Assembly (NCBI RefSeq): GCF_030582395.1
Contig: NZ_CP104381.1
Span: 1,302,001 to 1,366,000, forward strand
Direction of reading: 5' to 3'
DNA length: 64,000 nt
Origin: Ralstonia pickettii
GTDB taxonomy: Bacteria; Pseudomonadota; Gammaproteobacteria; Burkholderiales; Burkholderiaceae
Of the stretch, positions 29,131 to 39,528 are shown in pieces (within the stretch, counting starts at the first letter, position 1; each line of letters starts with the position of its first letter). The notes beneath the pieces are model-generated. The model had not been told where the DNA came from, did not search any database, and saw only the letters and a program-made list of their open reading frames with translations. The translations under genes and the position numbers were made by a program.

Positions 29131-29381
29131 AGCGTCGACTACTGATGTGGATTCTGTGGCCGGCCTTTCTGTCGGCCGCGCTGGCCGAGCTGATCGTCTT
29201 TGCGGTGGTCGATCCTGCCGACCTGCGTTTCTTTGGCGAGCAGATCACGGTGTCGGCCCAAGCGGTCTACACCGTGTCGTTCTTTGTGTTCTGGTTGCTG
29301 TGCGGGTTGTCGAGTGCGCTGACGCTCTATGTATCGCCGGGTATTGGCAAACTGGAAGCGCACGAACACCCGCTCGTGTGA
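29127..29381 (+). CDS. Small two-helix membrane protein of the cco cluster, unknown function
   Basis: 84 aa, starting inside the stop of the short ccoH gene (ATGA overlap), so translationally coupled. Two hydrophobic segments (about 6-28 and 46-68) with the short soluble ends RRLLM and GKLEAHEHPLV. No family recognised. Its place at the end of ccoI-S-N-O-Q-P-G-H suggests a role in cbb3 assembly or stability. Confidence 0.7.
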   Translation: MKRRLLMWILWPAFLSAALAELIVFAVVDPADLRFFGEQITVSAQAVYTVSFFVFWLLCGLSSALTLYVSPGIGKLEAHEHPLV

Positions 29382-29402
29382 GCAGGCGCCATGGACGGTA
29401 AC

Positions 29403-30248
29403 TTAGGCGGCCTGGCCGCTCATCACCTGGCGCAGGCCGGCCAGGTCGATCAGCTTGACGTGGCGTTGACGGATCTGAATGAGGCCCGCTTCGGCAAAAC
29501 GGGAGAACAGGCGGCTGACCGTTTCGAGCTTGAGACCCAGATAGCTGCCGAGTTCTTCACGGCTCATGCGCAGCACGAACTCGGTCGACGAATATCCGCG
29601 CTGGGCCGAGCGCTTGGAAAGATTGAGCAGGAAAGCCGCGAGACGCTCTTCTGCACGCATGGAGCCGAGCGTGAGCAGCATCAGATGATCCTGCGAGATC
29701 TCCTTGCTCATGATGCGCAGGAACTGATGCTGCAGCGATGGCAGCCGGCGCGACAGCTGTTGCAATTCGTCGTAACGCACCACACAGACTTCGGTATCTT
29801 CCAGCGCGGTCGCGTCCGACACGTGGCGCATATCGCCAATGCCGTCGAGCCCCACAATTTCACCTGGCAGGTGGAATCCGGTGATCTGGTGGCGACCGTC
29901 TTCAAGCGTCAAATGGGTTTTCAGCGTGCCGAAGCGAATGCCATAAACCGCCTCAAGCGGCTCGCCCAAAGCATAGAGGGATTGCCCCTTCTTAATGCGG
30001 ATGCGCTCGCTGACCAAATCGTCCATCTTGCGCACGTCGTCCGAGTTCATTCCCACCGGCAGACAGATTTGTCCGAGTACGCAGGTGGAACAACGCGAGG
30101 CTTGGTCGGTAAGCGCGATTCGAGTGAGCACGGGCGGGGCGACTGGATTTCGAGAGAGTGGAATGAGTAATTCTTGTGGTGCAGCTCGACTTATTATAAC
30201 GGCGACGTTGTCGTCATCGGACACTTCCGATGCGGCAAAACGCGTCAA
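29403..30248 (-). CDS. anr: FNR/ANR-type anaerobic transcriptional regulator
   Basis: 281 aa from TTG at 30248; GTG at 30224 or GTG nearer the Cys cluster are alternatives, none with a clear ribosome site. [4Fe-4S] ligands are Cys53, Cys56 and Cys62 in CSTCVLGQIC plus the Cys in TEVCVVRY. A cNMP-like sensor domain leads into the HTH with MSREELGSYLGLKLETVSRLFSRF, where the recognition helix ETVSRLF matches E. coli Fnr. It should bind TTGAT-N4-ATCAA, such as the boxes at ccoI and ccoN. Convergent with the small membrane gene 21 bp away. Confidence 0.93.
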   Translation of the reverse strand: MTRFAASEVSDDDNVAVIISRAAPQELLIPLSRNPVAPPVLTRIALTDQASRCSTCVLGQICLPVGMNSDDVRKMDDLVSERIRIKKGQSLYALGEPLEAVYGIRFGTLKTHLTLEDGRHQITGFHLPGEIVGLDGIGDMRHVSDATALEDTEVCVVRYDELQQLSRRLPSLQHQFLRIMSKEISQDHLMLLTLGSMRAEERLAAFLLNLSKRSAQRGYSSTEFVLRMSREELGSYLGLKLETVSRLFSRFAEAGLIQIRQRHVKLIDLAGLRQVMSGQAA

Positions 30249-30310
30249 TTAGGCTAAGTTCGCCACAGCAAAACGAAAACCTTGGCCCATATCAAAAGAG
30301 CGTTAAAAAG

Positions 30311-31054
30311 ATGAGTGCCGCGGCGCTTCTGAGTGTTTTTCTGATTGCACTGCTCGGCGGTGTCCATTGTCTGGCGATGTGCAGCGGTATCGCATTGGCG
30401 GCGGAGCGGGGGACCGTGTCGGTGCGAATTGTGTCGCGTCGCCGGCTGTGGTTCGAACAGGTCGTCATGCATGCGGGGCGCCTGACCACGTATGCGTTGC
30501 TCGGCGCAATCATGGGGGCGATGGGCGCGACCATATGGCGCCAGCAGTGGCTACCGATCCAACGCGGCCTGTTTGCCTTTGCCAGCGCTTTGCTACTTGC
30601 CTACGGGGTCCTGCTGCTCGTGCGTTCCGCTGCAGACGTGTGGCGCAGCGTATGGCTCGAGCGGCAGCTGGGCCGTGTCACGGGCGGACTGTCCCGGGCT
30701 GCTGCCGCGCTGGGCGGCAGGCTGCAACGCCAGCCCCCGCTGCTGCGCCGCTACCTCACGGGGTTGGCCTGGGGGCTGGTCCCGTGCGGAATGGTCTACG
30801 GCGCACTGGCCGTGGCGTTGTTGGCAGGCAACGGCGCCTCCGGGGCTGTCGTCATGCTCGCCTTTGGTGCTGGCACGTTGCCCAATCTGTTGATGATGTC
30901 CGGTCTGGCGGGATGGCTGCGCGGCCTGTCGCGACAGCGGTGGGCGCGGGGCGCTGCGGGCATCGCTATCGCCGTATTCGGGATCTGGGGCCTGGTTCAC
31001 GCAATCTGGCTGCCGGAGATGCTCAACGCACATGGCTTCTGTCTGGTGCTGTAG
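30311..31054 (+). CDS. SafE/UreH-like membrane protein of the cbb3 region
   Basis: 247 aa, about six transmembrane segments. The N terminus has LGGVHCLAMCSG and the middle GLAWGLVPCGMVYGALA, the paired Cys/His-containing motif of the TauE/SafE-like (COG2836) group that clusters with copper ATPases and cbb3 oxidase genes. A role in copper handling or oxidase assembly is an inference from context. ATG at 30311 fits the first helix; upstream in-frame codons are polar and unlikely. Confidence 0.8.
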   Translation: MSAAALLSVFLIALLGGVHCLAMCSGIALAAERGTVSVRIVSRRRLWFEQVVMHAGRLTTYALLGAIMGAMGATIWRQQWLPIQRGLFAFASALLLAYGVLLLVRSAADVWRSVWLERQLGRVTGGLSRAAAALGGRLQRQPPLLRRYLTGLAWGLVPCGMVYGALAVALLAGNGASGAVVMLAFGAGTLPNLLMMSGLAGWLRGLSRQRWARGAAGIAIAVFGIWGLVHAIWLPEMLNAHGFCLVL

Positions 31055-31541
31055 GCGTTTAAAGCACGCGAAAATCGCCATCCTGCCCGGGATGGAGGGC
31101 TAAGACGTCTTCCCGGTTGCGGCGTCGCGGGGAATTGCCCTACAATCGAACACAATTCGATTCGCCACCCGCGCAAATCAACAATCCCAAGCGCGGCGCC
31201 TAGCGATGCCATCCAGCGGTAGAGTCACCCTGGACAGTCGATTCGGGCGGGCTGCCATTCTTCGTTGGTAGTCGTCCGGCGCAGTATCCGTCCCCATGGC
31301 GGCGGAAGAAATTGCCCTTGTGGTGCCTGACCGGCACCGGATCAACTCGCTCCTCCGGCCCTATTTTGCGGGCACAGCCACTGCGTTTCGGTGCAGGGTC
31401 CAATCGAATCAATTGGCCTTCGCGCGCCAGGCCCGGGTGGGCAACAGCATTCAGAAATGCCGCGTGCTTCGCGGTGGGACGACAAACCTCAAGCGTGACG
31501 GCGACTGGCCGCGCGCGAGCAATGACGAGCCGCTCAACCCG
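31055..31541. other. 487-bp stretch without a supported gene
   Basis: Between the SafE-like gene and scpB. It contains the promoter at 31117-31146 and a weak inverted repeat CCAAT-N7-ATTGG at 31400-31416. The scpB frame stays open back to an ATG at 31296 (82 extra codons), but that extension is Arg-rich and resembles no ScpB N terminus. No terminator with a T-run was found. Confidence 0.5.
31117..31146 (+). promoter_or_regulatory. Sigma-70-like promoter upstream of scpB
   Basis: TTGCGG (31117-31122), 18-bp spacer, TACAAT (31141-31146). If used for scpB, the untranslated leader would be about 390 nt. Confidence 0.45.
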
Positions 31542-32387
31542 ATGAATACCCAAGAGGCGAAGATCGTCCTCGAGACAGCGCTGATCTGCGCGCAGGACCC
31601 GTTGCGAGTCAATGACTTGCGCAAGCTGTTCGACGAAGATGTTTCAGCGGACACCATCCGCGTTCTGCTCGAAGAGCTGCGCCAGGACTGGTTGAATCGC
31701 GGTGTCGAACTGGTTGCCCTGGCCTCCGGCTGGCGCCTGCAGAGCCGCCCCGAAATGCGCGTGTATCTCGATCGCCTGCATCCGGAGAAGCCGCCCAAGT
31801 ACTCGCGCGCCGTGATGGAAACACTGGCGATCATCGCTTATCGTCAACCCGTGACCCGCGGCGATATTGAAGACATCCGCGGCGTGACGGTCAACACGCA
31901 GGTCATCAAGCAGATTGAAGACCGCGGATGGATTGAGGTCATCGGTCATCGTGATGTGCCGGGCCGCCCGGCGCTGTATGCAACGACCAAGCAGTTTCTC
32001 GACGACCTTGGCTTGCGCTCGTTGGACGAACTGCCGCCGCTTGAAGATGCCCGCGCCCAGGCGCAGGCGAGCCTGCTGGAGCAGGGCGCCATCGAGTTCG
32101 AAGGCGGCGCAATTGCGGTGGAAGAGCTGACGGCAATGGTCAACGACGCGCCGGAAGGCGCTGAAACCACAGAGGCTTCGGTGCAGGAATCGGACGGATT
32201 GCCGGTTGCCGAGGCTCCCGCTGAGGTAGCCGCTGAAGCGCCAGAGCAGCCTGCGGAGGTCGCGGCGGGTGACGAGCCAGCGCTGGAAGCGGAGTCGCAA
32301 GCGGTGAGTGCGACCGGCGCTGCATCCGAAGACGATTACAAAACACCGGTCGAGCCGCCCGCGGCTCCCGCCAATGAACATCCGTAA
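31542..32387 (+). CDS. scpB: Segregation and condensation protein B
   Basis: 281 aa. Two winged-helix domains of ScpB ([70 protein letters not shown] region) occupy residues 1 to about 175. The remaining 100 residues are an acidic Ala/Glu/Pro tail not needed by the fold. Binds the Smc-ScpA complex in chromosome condensation. The ATG at 31542 matches the normal N terminus ([14 protein letters not shown]). Confidence 0.93.
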   Translation: MNTQEAKIVLETALICAQDPLRVNDLRKLFDEDVSADTIRVLLEELRQDWLNRGVELVALASGWRLQSRPEMRVYLDRLHPEKPPKYSRAVMETLAIIAYRQPVTRGDIEDIRGVTVNTQVIKQIEDRGWIEVIGHRDVPGRPALYATTKQFLDDLGLRSLDELPPLEDARAQAQASLLEQGAIEFEGGAIAVEELTAMVNDAPEGAETTEASVQESDGLPVAEAPAEVAAEAPEQPAEVAAGDEPALEAESQAVSATGAASEDDYKTPVEPPAAPANEHP

Positions 32388-32465
32388 TGCCATGCCCGCC
32401 GCCCACTCGGCACATGGTCTGAACCCCTAGATTTGAAAGACGTTGTGAGCACCCAGCCAGATTCC

Positions 32466-34274
32466 ATGGATACACGTATGCCGGCCGATGCCGACGCTCA
32501 GCCGCCGCGACAAGACGGCGGTGGTGGGACTGAGGCCGCGCCTCGTCGCAAGGGATTGCGACGCGGCTTGCGCAACCTCGTGGCTTCGCGCCGCCAGCAG
32601 CAGGATGGTCGCCCTGAGGGTGAAGCCGCTGATGGGGGTGGTGCGGACGCCGGCCAGCCCGCGCAGCCGCGCAAGAGCCGCGCGCCACGGGCTCGCAAGC
32701 CGAAAGAAGTAGCTGGTGAGGCGGCCGTAGTTGCCGCAGAGGGCGCGGCAGAAGGTGCTTCACCGGCCGAACAGGCGCCGGCAGAAAGCCAGGGCGAGCG
32801 CCGTGGCCCGCGCGGCCGATTCGGCAAGAACCGTCGCCGCCAAGGCGAAGGCCAGCCGGCGGAACGCGCCGAACGGGGCGAACGCACGGAAGGTGTCGGC
32901 GGCAAGAATGCCGGCGGTCGTGGCAAGCAGCAGAACCGCAACGGCAAACCGCAAGGCAAGGCCGGCGGCGGTCAGAGCCAAAATCGCGGGGGCAAGGGGC
33001 TGAAGGGCGGCAAGGGCTCCGAAGACGTCTTCCAATATGTGATTTCTGGCGCGTATGACTCGGAAGCTGACACCGGAGGTGCATCGCAGGCCCCCAAGGC
33101 CCGCGAGCTGACCTCCGACGACGACGCTCCCAAGCTGCACAAGATCCTGGCGGATGCCGGGCTTGGCTCGCGCCGGGACATGGAAGACCTGATCCTGCAA
33201 GGCCGCGTCTCCGTGAACGGTTTGCCGGCCCACATCGGCCAACGCATTCTCGCGACCGATCAGGTCCGCGTGAACGGCAAGCTGATCCAGCGCAAGCTTC
33301 CGAACAAGCCGCCGCGTGTGCTGCTGTATCACAAGCCGGCCGGTGAAATTGTCAGCCAGTCCGATCCAGAAGGCCGTCCGACCGTGTTTGACGCATTGCC
33401 GCGCATGAAGACCGGCAAGTGGGTCGCCGTCGGCCGCCTCGACTTCAATACCGAGGGTCTGCTCATTTTCACGACCTCCGGTGACATCGCCAACCGGTTC
33501 ATGCACCCGCGCTATGGCGTTGAGCGCGAATATGCGGTGCGTACGCTGGGCGAGCTGGCCGAAACCGACCGTCAGAAGCTGTTGCACGGCATCTCGCTTC
33601 AGGATGGAGAGGCAAACTTCCTGCGCTGCGTCGATGGCGGTGGGGAGGGCGTCAACCACTGGTACCACGTTGCCCTCACGGAGGGGCGGAACCGCGAGGT
33701 GCGGCGCATGTTCGAGGCGGTCAATCTGACCGTGTCGCGTCTGATTCGTACGCGCTATGGCAGCTTCGTACTGCCACGCGGTCTCAAGCGCGGGCGCTGG
33801 CAGGAAGTGTCGGCCGAGGATGTGCGCACGCTCATGAGCACGCTGGGCATGAAGGTGCCGACGGCCAGTTCTGGCGGTGGACAAGATCGCCAAGGCAATC
33901 GTCGTCGTGGCCCGGCGCCTGTCCTGATGGGGCCGATGTCTTCCGGTTTCGCGGGAGAGGCAAATTTCCAGTCGCGCGGTATGGGCATCGAGAACGGTAA
34001 TCGGGCGCAACCTGCGCAGCGCCGTCCCGCCAGCCCGCGTCAGCCGGATCCAATGCAAACGTCCATGGGTTACATCAATGTGGGTGGCCCGACCACGCTG
34101 ACAGCGCGAACGCGCATGGGCGAAGGCGCCAAAGGCCGTGGAGGCGCTGGCGGCGGTGGGATGCGTGACGGCAACCGTGGGCGTGGTAACAAGCGGGCCG
34201 CGAAGGGTGGCGGTGGAATGCCGAACGGCAATAAGGCGCCGCGCGGTGGTGGCAAGCGAGGCGGCAAGCGGTAA
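32466..34274 (+). CDS. rluB: 23S rRNA pseudouridine synthase B with long basic, Gly-rich tails
   Basis: About 602 aa, roughly twice a typical RluB. Residues 1-215 are low-complexity (Arg/Gly/Ala/Gln). An S4 RNA-binding domain follows ([21 protein letters not shown]), then the catalytic RsuA/RluB-type domain with Asp326 in [13 protein letters not shown], and from about 465 onward a Gly/Arg/Asn-rich tail ending in GGGKRGGKR. Modifies 23S rRNA near the peptidyl-transferase loop in E. coli. The start is uncertain: ATG 32466, GTG 32445 or TTG 32433; none has a good ribosome site. Confidence 0.9.
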   Translation: MDTRMPADADAQPPRQDGGGGTEAAPRRKGLRRGLRNLVASRRQQQDGRPEGEAADGGGADAGQPAQPRKSRAPRARKPKEVAGEAAVVAAEGAAEGASPAEQAPAESQGERRGPRGRFGKNRRRQGEGQPAERAERGERTEGVGGKNAGGRGKQQNRNGKPQGKAGGGQSQNRGGKGLKGGKGSEDVFQYVISGAYDSEADTGGASQAPKARELTSDDDAPKLHKILADAGLGSRRDMEDLILQGRVSVNGLPAHIGQRILATDQVRVNGKLIQRKLPNKPPRVLLYHKPAGEIVSQSDPEGRPTVFDALPRMKTGKWVAVGRLDFNTEGLLIFTTSGDIANRFMHPRYGVEREYAVRTLGELAETDRQKLLHGISLQDGEANFLRCVDGGGEGVNHWYHVALTEGRNREVRRMFEAVNLTVSRLIRTRYGSFVLPRGLKRGRWQEVSAEDVRTLMSTLGMKVPTASSGGGQDRQGNRRRGPAPVLMGPMSSGFAGEANFQSRGMGIENGNRAQPAQRRPASPRQPDPMQTSMGYINVGGPTTLTARTRMGEGAKGRGGAGGGGMRDGNRGRGNKRAAKGGGGMPNGNKAPRGGGKRGGKR

Positions 34275-34319
34275 AAATGGCGGGCGTTGTGTGCGGCATG
34301 GAGCGCAACGCCCCATTTT
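34274..34319 (+). terminator. Hairpin after rluB
   Basis: AAAATGG plus GGCGTTG (34274-34289, with a 2-base bulge) pair with CAACGCC plus CCATTTT (34306-34319). The flanking A and T runs suit termination in either direction. Confidence 0.6.
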
Positions 34320-34340
34320 GTGGCGGCTTCGGGGCAATTT

Positions 34341-34369
34341 TTGCCTTTTGCCTCGAGACGTATTACAAT
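34341..34369 (+). promoter_or_regulatory. Sigma-70 promoter of the rimP-nusA-infB operon
   Basis: TTGCCT (34341-34346), 17-bp spacer, TACAAT (34364-34369). Transcription would begin near 34376, giving a leader of about 106 nt that contains an attenuator-like terminator. Confidence 0.65.
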
Positions 34370-34400
34370 GTAAGTCTAATCAAAAGTCATCCTGTAGAAG

Positions 34401-34438
34401 ATGGGCGAATGATATGGGCGTTGCGCCCATTTTTTTTT
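34401..34438 (+). terminator. Attenuator-like terminator in the rimP leader
   Basis: ATGGGCG (34414-34420), loop TTG, CGCCCAT (34424-34430) and eight T (34431-34438): a full intrinsic terminator between the promoter and the rimP start. A second copy of ATGGGCG at 34401-34407 can compete for the same 3' arm, giving an alternative fold. Confidence 0.7.
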
Positions 34439-34481
34439 GCTTCGGCAGGTTGACCATACCGGGAAATTCTTCAGGAAAAAC

Positions 34482-34970
34482 GTGCATCTGACTGATCTGA
34501 TTGAGAAAACCCTCGCCGCCATGGGGTATGAGCTGGTGGAAGTGGAGCGCGCGCCCGCCGGGCTGCTGCGCGTGTATATCGATCAGGCAGAGAACGGCAT
34601 CGTCATTGAAGATTGCGAAAAAGTGAGCCATCAGCTCACGCGTGTGTTCGAAGTTGAAAATCTCAACTACGAACGGCTGGAAGTATCGTCGCCGGGACTC
34701 GACCGCCCGCTGCGCTCGTTGGCCGACTTCACGCGCTTCGCCGGCCTTGAGGCCAAGGTGACGCTGCGCTTGCCCGTGGGCGGACAGAAGAATTTCACGG
34801 GAATCATTCAGGCTCCGACGGGCGAGCCAGGCCAGGAACGAATCGGCCTTGAGTTTGAGGGCCAGGAAGGCCCCGCGCTGCTGGAATTTACGCTGTCGGA
34901 ACTCGACCGCGCCCGGCTGGTGCCCGTGCTGGACTTCAAAGGAAATCGAAACAAAGGGAACAAGCAATGA
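34482..34970 (+). CDS. rimP: Ribosome maturation factor RimP
   Basis: 162 aa. The N-terminal RimP domain carries [21 protein letters not shown] and the conserved [12 protein letters not shown] and [17 protein letters not shown] block, followed by an SH3-like C-terminal domain. Needed for 30S maturation. GTG at 34482 follows AGGA at 5 bp and gives the usual N terminus, so it is preferred over an upstream in-frame start. The stop overlaps nusA by 4 bp. Confidence 0.93.
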   Translation: MHLTDLIEKTLAAMGYELVEVERAPAGLLRVYIDQAENGIVIEDCEKVSHQLTRVFEVENLNYERLEVSSPGLDRPLRSLADFTRFAGLEAKVTLRLPVGGQKNFTGIIQAPTGEPGQERIGLEFEGQEGPALLEFTLSELDRARLVPVLDFKGNRNKGNKQ

Positions 34971-36442
34971 GCCGCGAAGTTCTGTTGCTCGTCGATGCGC
35001 TTGCGCGCGAAAAAAACGTCGACAAGGATGTGGTGTTCGGGGCGCTGGAAGCTGCACTGGCTTCGGCGACCAAGAAGCGCTTTGAGGAAGACGTGGATGT
35101 GCGCGTGGCGATCGACCGTGAGTCGGGCGAACACGAAACCTTCCGTCGCTGGCTCGTCGTTCCCGACGATGCAGGCCTGCAGGAGCCGGACAAGCAGATT
35201 CTGCTGTTCGAAGCCAAAGAGCAGAATCCTGACCTCGACGTCGACGATTTCGTCGAAGAGCAGATCGAATCGGTCGAGTTCGGCCGTATCGGCGCGCAGG
35301 CTGCCAAGCAGGTGATCCTGCAGCGTATCCGCGATGCCGAGCGCGAGCAGATCCTGAACGACTACCTGGATCGTGGCGAAAAGGTCATGACCGGCACGAT
35401 CAAGCGCGCCGACAAGAAGGGCCTGATCGTCGAGACCGGCCGAGTCGAGGCGTTGTTGGCCCGCGACCAGATGATCCCGAAGGAAAATCTGCGCACGGGC
35501 GACCGTGTCCGCGCCTACATCCTGAATGTCGACCGCACCGCACGCGGCCCGCAGATCGAGCTGTCCCGCACGTGCCCCGAGTTCCTGATCAAGCTCTTCG
35601 AAAACGAAGTGCCGGAAATGGAACAGGGCCTCCTGGAGATCAAAGCCGCCGCGCGCGATCCGGGCGTGCGTGCGAAAATCGCGGTCGTTGCACATGACAA
35701 GCGTATCGATCCGATTGGAACCTGCGTAGGCGTGCGTGGTACCCGTGTGACCGCCGTACGTAACGAGGTCGGCGGCGAAGCCGTGGACATCGTGCTGTGG
35801 TCGGAAGACCCTGCGCAATTTGTGATCGGTGCGCTGGCGCCGGCGCAAGTGCAATCCATCGTCGTGGACGAGGAGAAGCACAGCATGGACGTGGTCGTGG
35901 ACGAGGAAAACCTCGCTGTGGCGATCGGCCGTAGCGGGCAGAACGTCCGGCTGGCGTCGGAATTGACCGGCTGGCAGATCAACATCATGACGCCGGCCGA
36001 ATCTGCGCAGAAGCAGGCGGAAGAAAGCTCCGTCGTTCGTCAGTTGTTCATGGCGAAGCTGGACGTAGACGAAGAGGTTGCCGACATCCTGATCGAAGAG
36101 GGCTTCAGCTCGCTCGAAGAAGTGGCCTACGTGCCGCTGCAGGAAATGCTGGAAATCGAAGCGTTCGACGAAGACACCGTCAACGAGCTGCGTAATCGCG
36201 CTCGCGACGTGCTGTTGACGATGGAGCTGGCGAAGGAAGAAAAGGTCGAGAAGGTATCGCAAGACCTGCGCGACCTCGAGGGGCTGACCCCGGAGCTGAT
36301 CGGCAAGCTGGCCGAGGGGAACATCCAGACGCGTGACGACTTGGCCGAGCTGGCCGTAGACGAATTGGTCGAGATGACCGGCGTCGACGAAGAACAAGCC
36401 AAGGCGCTGATCATGAAGGCGCGTGAACACTGGTTTTCGTGA
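34967..36442 (+). CDS. nusA: Transcription termination/antitermination factor NusA
   Basis: 491 aa. N-terminal RNA-polymerase-binding domain (1-135), S1 domain (about 135-200), two KH domains ([21 protein letters not shown] region and [19 protein letters not shown]), then two acidic helix-hairpin-helix repeats at the C terminus (about 365-491), as in proteobacterial NusA. It stimulates pausing and termination and could act on the attenuator in its own leader. Overlaps rimP by 4 bp. Confidence 0.97.
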   Translation: MSREVLLLVDALAREKNVDKDVVFGALEAALASATKKRFEEDVDVRVAIDRESGEHETFRRWLVVPDDAGLQEPDKQILLFEAKEQNPDLDVDDFVEEQIESVEFGRIGAQAAKQVILQRIRDAEREQILNDYLDRGEKVMTGTIKRADKKGLIVETGRVEALLARDQMIPKENLRTGDRVRAYILNVDRTARGPQIELSRTCPEFLIKLFENEVPEMEQGLLEIKAAARDPGVRAKIAVVAHDKRIDPIGTCVGVRGTRVTAVRNEVGGEAVDIVLWSEDPAQFVIGALAPAQVQSIVVDEEKHSMDVVVDEENLAVAIGRSGQNVRLASELTGWQINIMTPAESAQKQAEESSVVRQLFMAKLDVDEEVADILIEEGFSSLEEVAYVPLQEMLEIEAFDEDTVNELRNRARDVLLTMELAKEEKVEKVSQDLRDLEGLTPELIGKLAEGNIQTRDDLAELAVDELVEMTGVDEEQAKALIMKAREHWFS

Positions 36443-36504
36443 GTCGTATAAGCGTTGATCGTTTATCGCAATCCTCACTGAAACCAAGCATCGAAAGGGT
36501 TTGA

Positions 36505-39399
36505 ATGGCAAGCACAACAGTTGCCCAACTCGCTGGCGAATTGAACCGTAGCGCATCTGCGCTGCTGGAACAGTTGCAGGCCGCGGGCGTGCAAAAGGCG
36601 ACGCCGGAAGACGTCATCACCGAATCGGACAAGACCCGTCTGCTCGATTATCTCAAGCGAGCACACGGTAGCGCCGAGGATGGCGCGCGCAAGAAGATCA
36701 CGATCACCAAGCGCGAAACGAGCGAAATCCGCCAAGCGGATGCCACCGGCAAGACGCGCACCGTGCAAGTGGAAGTCAAGAAAAAGCGCGTGCTGGTCAA
36801 GCGTGACGAGCCGAGCGCGGCACAGACCGAATCGGAAGCGGCAGAGGCTGCACCGGTGGTCGACGCCGAGGAAGTTGCGCGTCGCGAGGAAGAACAGCGC
36901 CGTCAGGCCGAGTTGCTGGCCCGTCAGGAAGCCGAGCTGAAGGCACGCCAGGAAGCGATGGAGCGCGAGGAAGCCGAGCGCCGCGCACGCCAGGAGGCCG
37001 CCGAAGCCGAGCAAAAGCGTCAGGCTGAACTCGCCGCCAAGAAGGCGGAAGAGGAAGCCGTTGCGGCCCGCGCCGCCGCTGAGGCGTCGGACGAAGTCCC
37101 GCGCCGCAAGGCCGAGGAAGACGCCGCGCGTCTGGCAAGCGAGCGCGAGGCCGCGCAGAAGGCTGCTGACGAAGCGCGCGTTGCTGCGGACAAGATCAAG
37201 GCCGAGGAAGACGCTGCGCGCAAGCGTCGCGAAGCTGCGGAGGCCGAAGCCCGCGCTATCCGCGAGATGATGAGCGCCCCGGCTCGCGTACTGAAGACGC
37301 CCGCTGAGCGCAAAGCGGAAGAGGTCAAGAAGGCCGAGCAATCGGGCACCCTGCACAAGCCCGTCAAACCGGCTGGTGAAGCACGCCCGGCTGCGGCTGC
37401 CAAGAAGCCGGCTGCCCCGGCACCTGCCGCTGCTGCGCCGAGCTCGCCGTCGGGCGACAAGAAGGGCGGTCGTGGCAAGTCCGGTTGGCAAGACGACAAC
37501 CGTACCGGCAAGCGTGGTGGTCTGAAGACGCGCGGTGACACCGGCGGTGGCGCCGACGGCTGGCGTTCGGGCTCCAAGGGCGGCCGCAACCGCCATGGCG
37601 ACGACAACCGCAATGCCTTCCAGGCACCGACCGAGCCGGTGGTGCGTGAAGTCCATGTGCCGGAAACCATCTCTGTGGCCGATCTGGCGCACAAGATGTC
37701 GGTCAAGGCCGCTGAAGTCATCAAGCAGATGATGAAGCTCGGCCAGATGGTCACGATCAACCAGGTGCTGGACCAAGAGACCGCGATGATCGTGGTCGAG
37801 GAAATGGGCCACCAGGCCGTCGCGGCCAAGCTGGACGATCCGGAAGCGATGCTGGTTGGGGACGTGCAGGAGCAAACCAACGCCGAAGCCGAAACCCGTC
37901 CGCCGGTTGTGACCGTCATGGGTCACGTCGACCACGGCAAGACCTCGCTGCTGGACTACATTCGTCGCGCCAAGGTTGCGGCGGGCGAGGCTGGTGGCAT
38001 CACGCAGCACATCGGCGCGTATCACGTCGAAACCGATCGCGGCGTCATTACGTTCCTGGACACCCCCGGTCACGAGGCCTTCACGGCCATGCGTGCGCGC
38101 GGTGCCAAGGCAACCGACATCGTGATTCTGGTGGTGGCAGCCGACGACGGCGTCATGCCGCAAACGAAGGAAGCCATCGCCCACGCGAAGGCGGCCGAGG
38201 TGCCCATCGTGGTGGCGATCACCAAGGTCGATAAGCCCGAAGCCAACCCCGACCGCGTCAAGCAGGAACTTGTGGCTGAAAGCGTGATTCCGGAAGAGTA
38301 CGGCGGCGATGTACCGTTCGTGCCGGTGTCCGCCAAGACTGGCGAAGGTATCGACAGCCTGCTGGAAAACGTGCTGCTGCAGGCCGAAGTGCTCGAACTG
38401 AAGGCGCCGGTCAACGCGCCGGCCAAGGGCTTGGTGGTGGAAGCGCAGTTGGACAAGGGCAAGGGCCCGATCGCTACGGTGCTGGTGCAGAGCGGTACGC
38501 TCAAGCGCGGCGACGTGGTGCTCGCGGGCACGGCCTATGGCCGCGTGCGAGCCATGCTGGACGAAAACGGAAAGCCGGCCAAGGAAGCTGGCCCGTCGAT
38601 CCCGGTGGAAATCCAGGGTCTGTCGGAAGTGCCGGGAGCGGGCGAAGAAGTGCTGGTGCTCCCGGACGAGCGCAAGGCTCGCGAAATCGCGCTATTCCGC
38701 CAAGGCAAGTTCCGCGATGTGAAGCTGGCGCGCCAACAGGCTGCCAAGCTGGAAAACATGCTGGAACAGATGAGCGAAGGCGACGTAAAGTCGCTGCCGC
38801 TGATCATCAAGGCGGACGTACAGGGTTCGCAGGAAGCGCTGGTTCACTCGCTGCAGAAGCTGTCGACCGACGAAGTGCGTGTACAGGTCGTGCACGCCGC
38901 AGTGGGCGGTATCACCGAGTCGGACGTCAACCTGGCAACCGCGTCGAAGGCCGTCATCATTGGCTTCAATACGCGGGCCGATGCGGGCGCGCGCAAGCTG
39001 GCCGAGCATCAGGGCATCGATATTCGCTACTACAACATCATCTATGACGCTGTGGATGAGGTGAAGGCGGCGATGTCGGGCATGCTGTCGCCGGAAAAGC
39101 GCGAAGAGACGACGGGCCTGGTCGAGGTGCGTCAGGTCTTCCACGTGCCGAAGGTTGGCGCGGTGGCCGGCTGTATGGTGCTGGACGGCTTCGTCAAGCG
39201 CAATTCGCTGGTGCGGGTGCTGCGTGCGAACGTGGTCATCTTCTCGGGCGAACTCGATTCGCTCAAGCGCTTCAAGGACGATGTGAAGGAAGTGAAGCAA
39301 GGCTTCGAATGCGGCCTGTCGATCAAGAACTTCAACGACGTTCAGGAAGGCGACCAACTCGAGATCTACGAGATCACCGAGGTGGCGCGTACGCTGTAA
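36505..39399 (+). CDS. infB: Translation initiation factor IF-2
   Basis: 964 aa. N-terminal IF2_N domain ([27 protein letters not shown]), a long Ala/Glu/Arg/Lys coiled segment (about 100-260), a Gly/Lys-rich linker, a second IF2_N domain (about 385-440), then the GTPase core with G1 GHVDHGKT (473-480), DTPGHE and TKVDK, and the IF2 beta-barrel domains. Places initiator tRNA on the ribosome. ATG at 36505 follows AAGGG, 62 bp after nusA. Confidence 0.97.
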   Translation: MASTTVAQLAGELNRSASALLEQLQAAGVQKATPEDVITESDKTRLLDYLKRAHGSAEDGARKKITITKRETSEIRQADATGKTRTVQVEVKKKRVLVKRDEPSAAQTESEAAEAAPVVDAEEVARREEEQRRQAELLARQEAELKARQEAMEREEAERRARQEAAEAEQKRQAELAAKKAEEEAVAARAAAEASDEVPRRKAEEDAARLASEREAAQKAADEARVAADKIKAEEDAARKRREAAEAEARAIREMMSAPARVLKTPAERKAEEVKKAEQSGTLHKPVKPAGEARPAAAAKKPAAPAPAAAAPSSPSGDKKGGRGKSGWQDDNRTGKRGGLKTRGDTGGGADGWRSGSKGGRNRHGDDNRNAFQAPTEPVVREVHVPETISVADLAHKMSVKAAEVIKQMMKLGQMVTINQVLDQETAMIVVEEMGHQAVAAKLDDPEAMLVGDVQEQTNAEAETRPPVVTVMGHVDHGKTSLLDYIRRAKVAAGEAGGITQHIGAYHVETDRGVITFLDTPGHEAFTAMRARGAKATDIVILVVAADDGVMPQTKEAIAHAKAAEVPIVVAITKVDKPEANPDRVKQELVAESVIPEEYGGDVPFVPVSAKTGEGIDSLLENVLLQAEVLELKAPVNAPAKGLVVEAQLDKGKGPIATVLVQSGTLKRGDVVLAGTAYGRVRAMLDENGKPAKEAGPSIPVEIQGLSEVPGAGEEVLVLPDERKAREIALFRQGKFRDVKLARQQAAKLENMLEQMSEGDVKSLPLIIKADVQGSQEALVHSLQKLSTDEVRVQVVHAAVGGITESDVNLATASKAVIIGFNTRADAGARKLAEHQGIDIRYYNIIYDAVDEVKAAMSGMLSPEKREETTGLVEVRQVFHVPKVGAVAGCMVLDGFVKRNSLVRVLRANVVIFSGELDSLKRFKDDVKEVKQGFECGLSIKNFNDVQEGDQLEIYEITEVARTL

Positions 39400-39440
39400 T
39401 ACGTTGGCCGGACGCTGCGGTGTCCGGCTCGACTTTGCGA

Positions 39441-39480
39441 CGGTGGCCCGGGCGCGTCCCGCGCCACCGTTTTGTCTTTT
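39441..39480 (+). terminator. Terminator-like hairpin between infB and rbfA
   Basis: CGGTGGC (39441-39447) pairs with GCCACCG (39463-39469), followed by TTTTGTCTTTT. Another stem, GCCGGAC/GTCCGGC (39407-39428), lies just upstream. Both are inside an otherwise continuous operon, so partial termination may lower rbfA-truB relative to infB. Confidence 0.55.
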
Positions 39481-39528
39481 CTGGGCGCGCTAGCGCGTGC
39501 TGCCGGCGCCCATGTGAGGAAGAACACT

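Noticed and set aside
30282..30295. ANR-like sequence TTGGCCCATATCAA before the SafE-like gene
   Set aside because: Only one half-site is good and it lies 16 bp before the start codon; too weak to call.
36475..38184. 569-codon antisense frame over infB
   Set aside because: Antisense shadow of the Ala/Glu/Arg-rich IF-2 N-terminal region.
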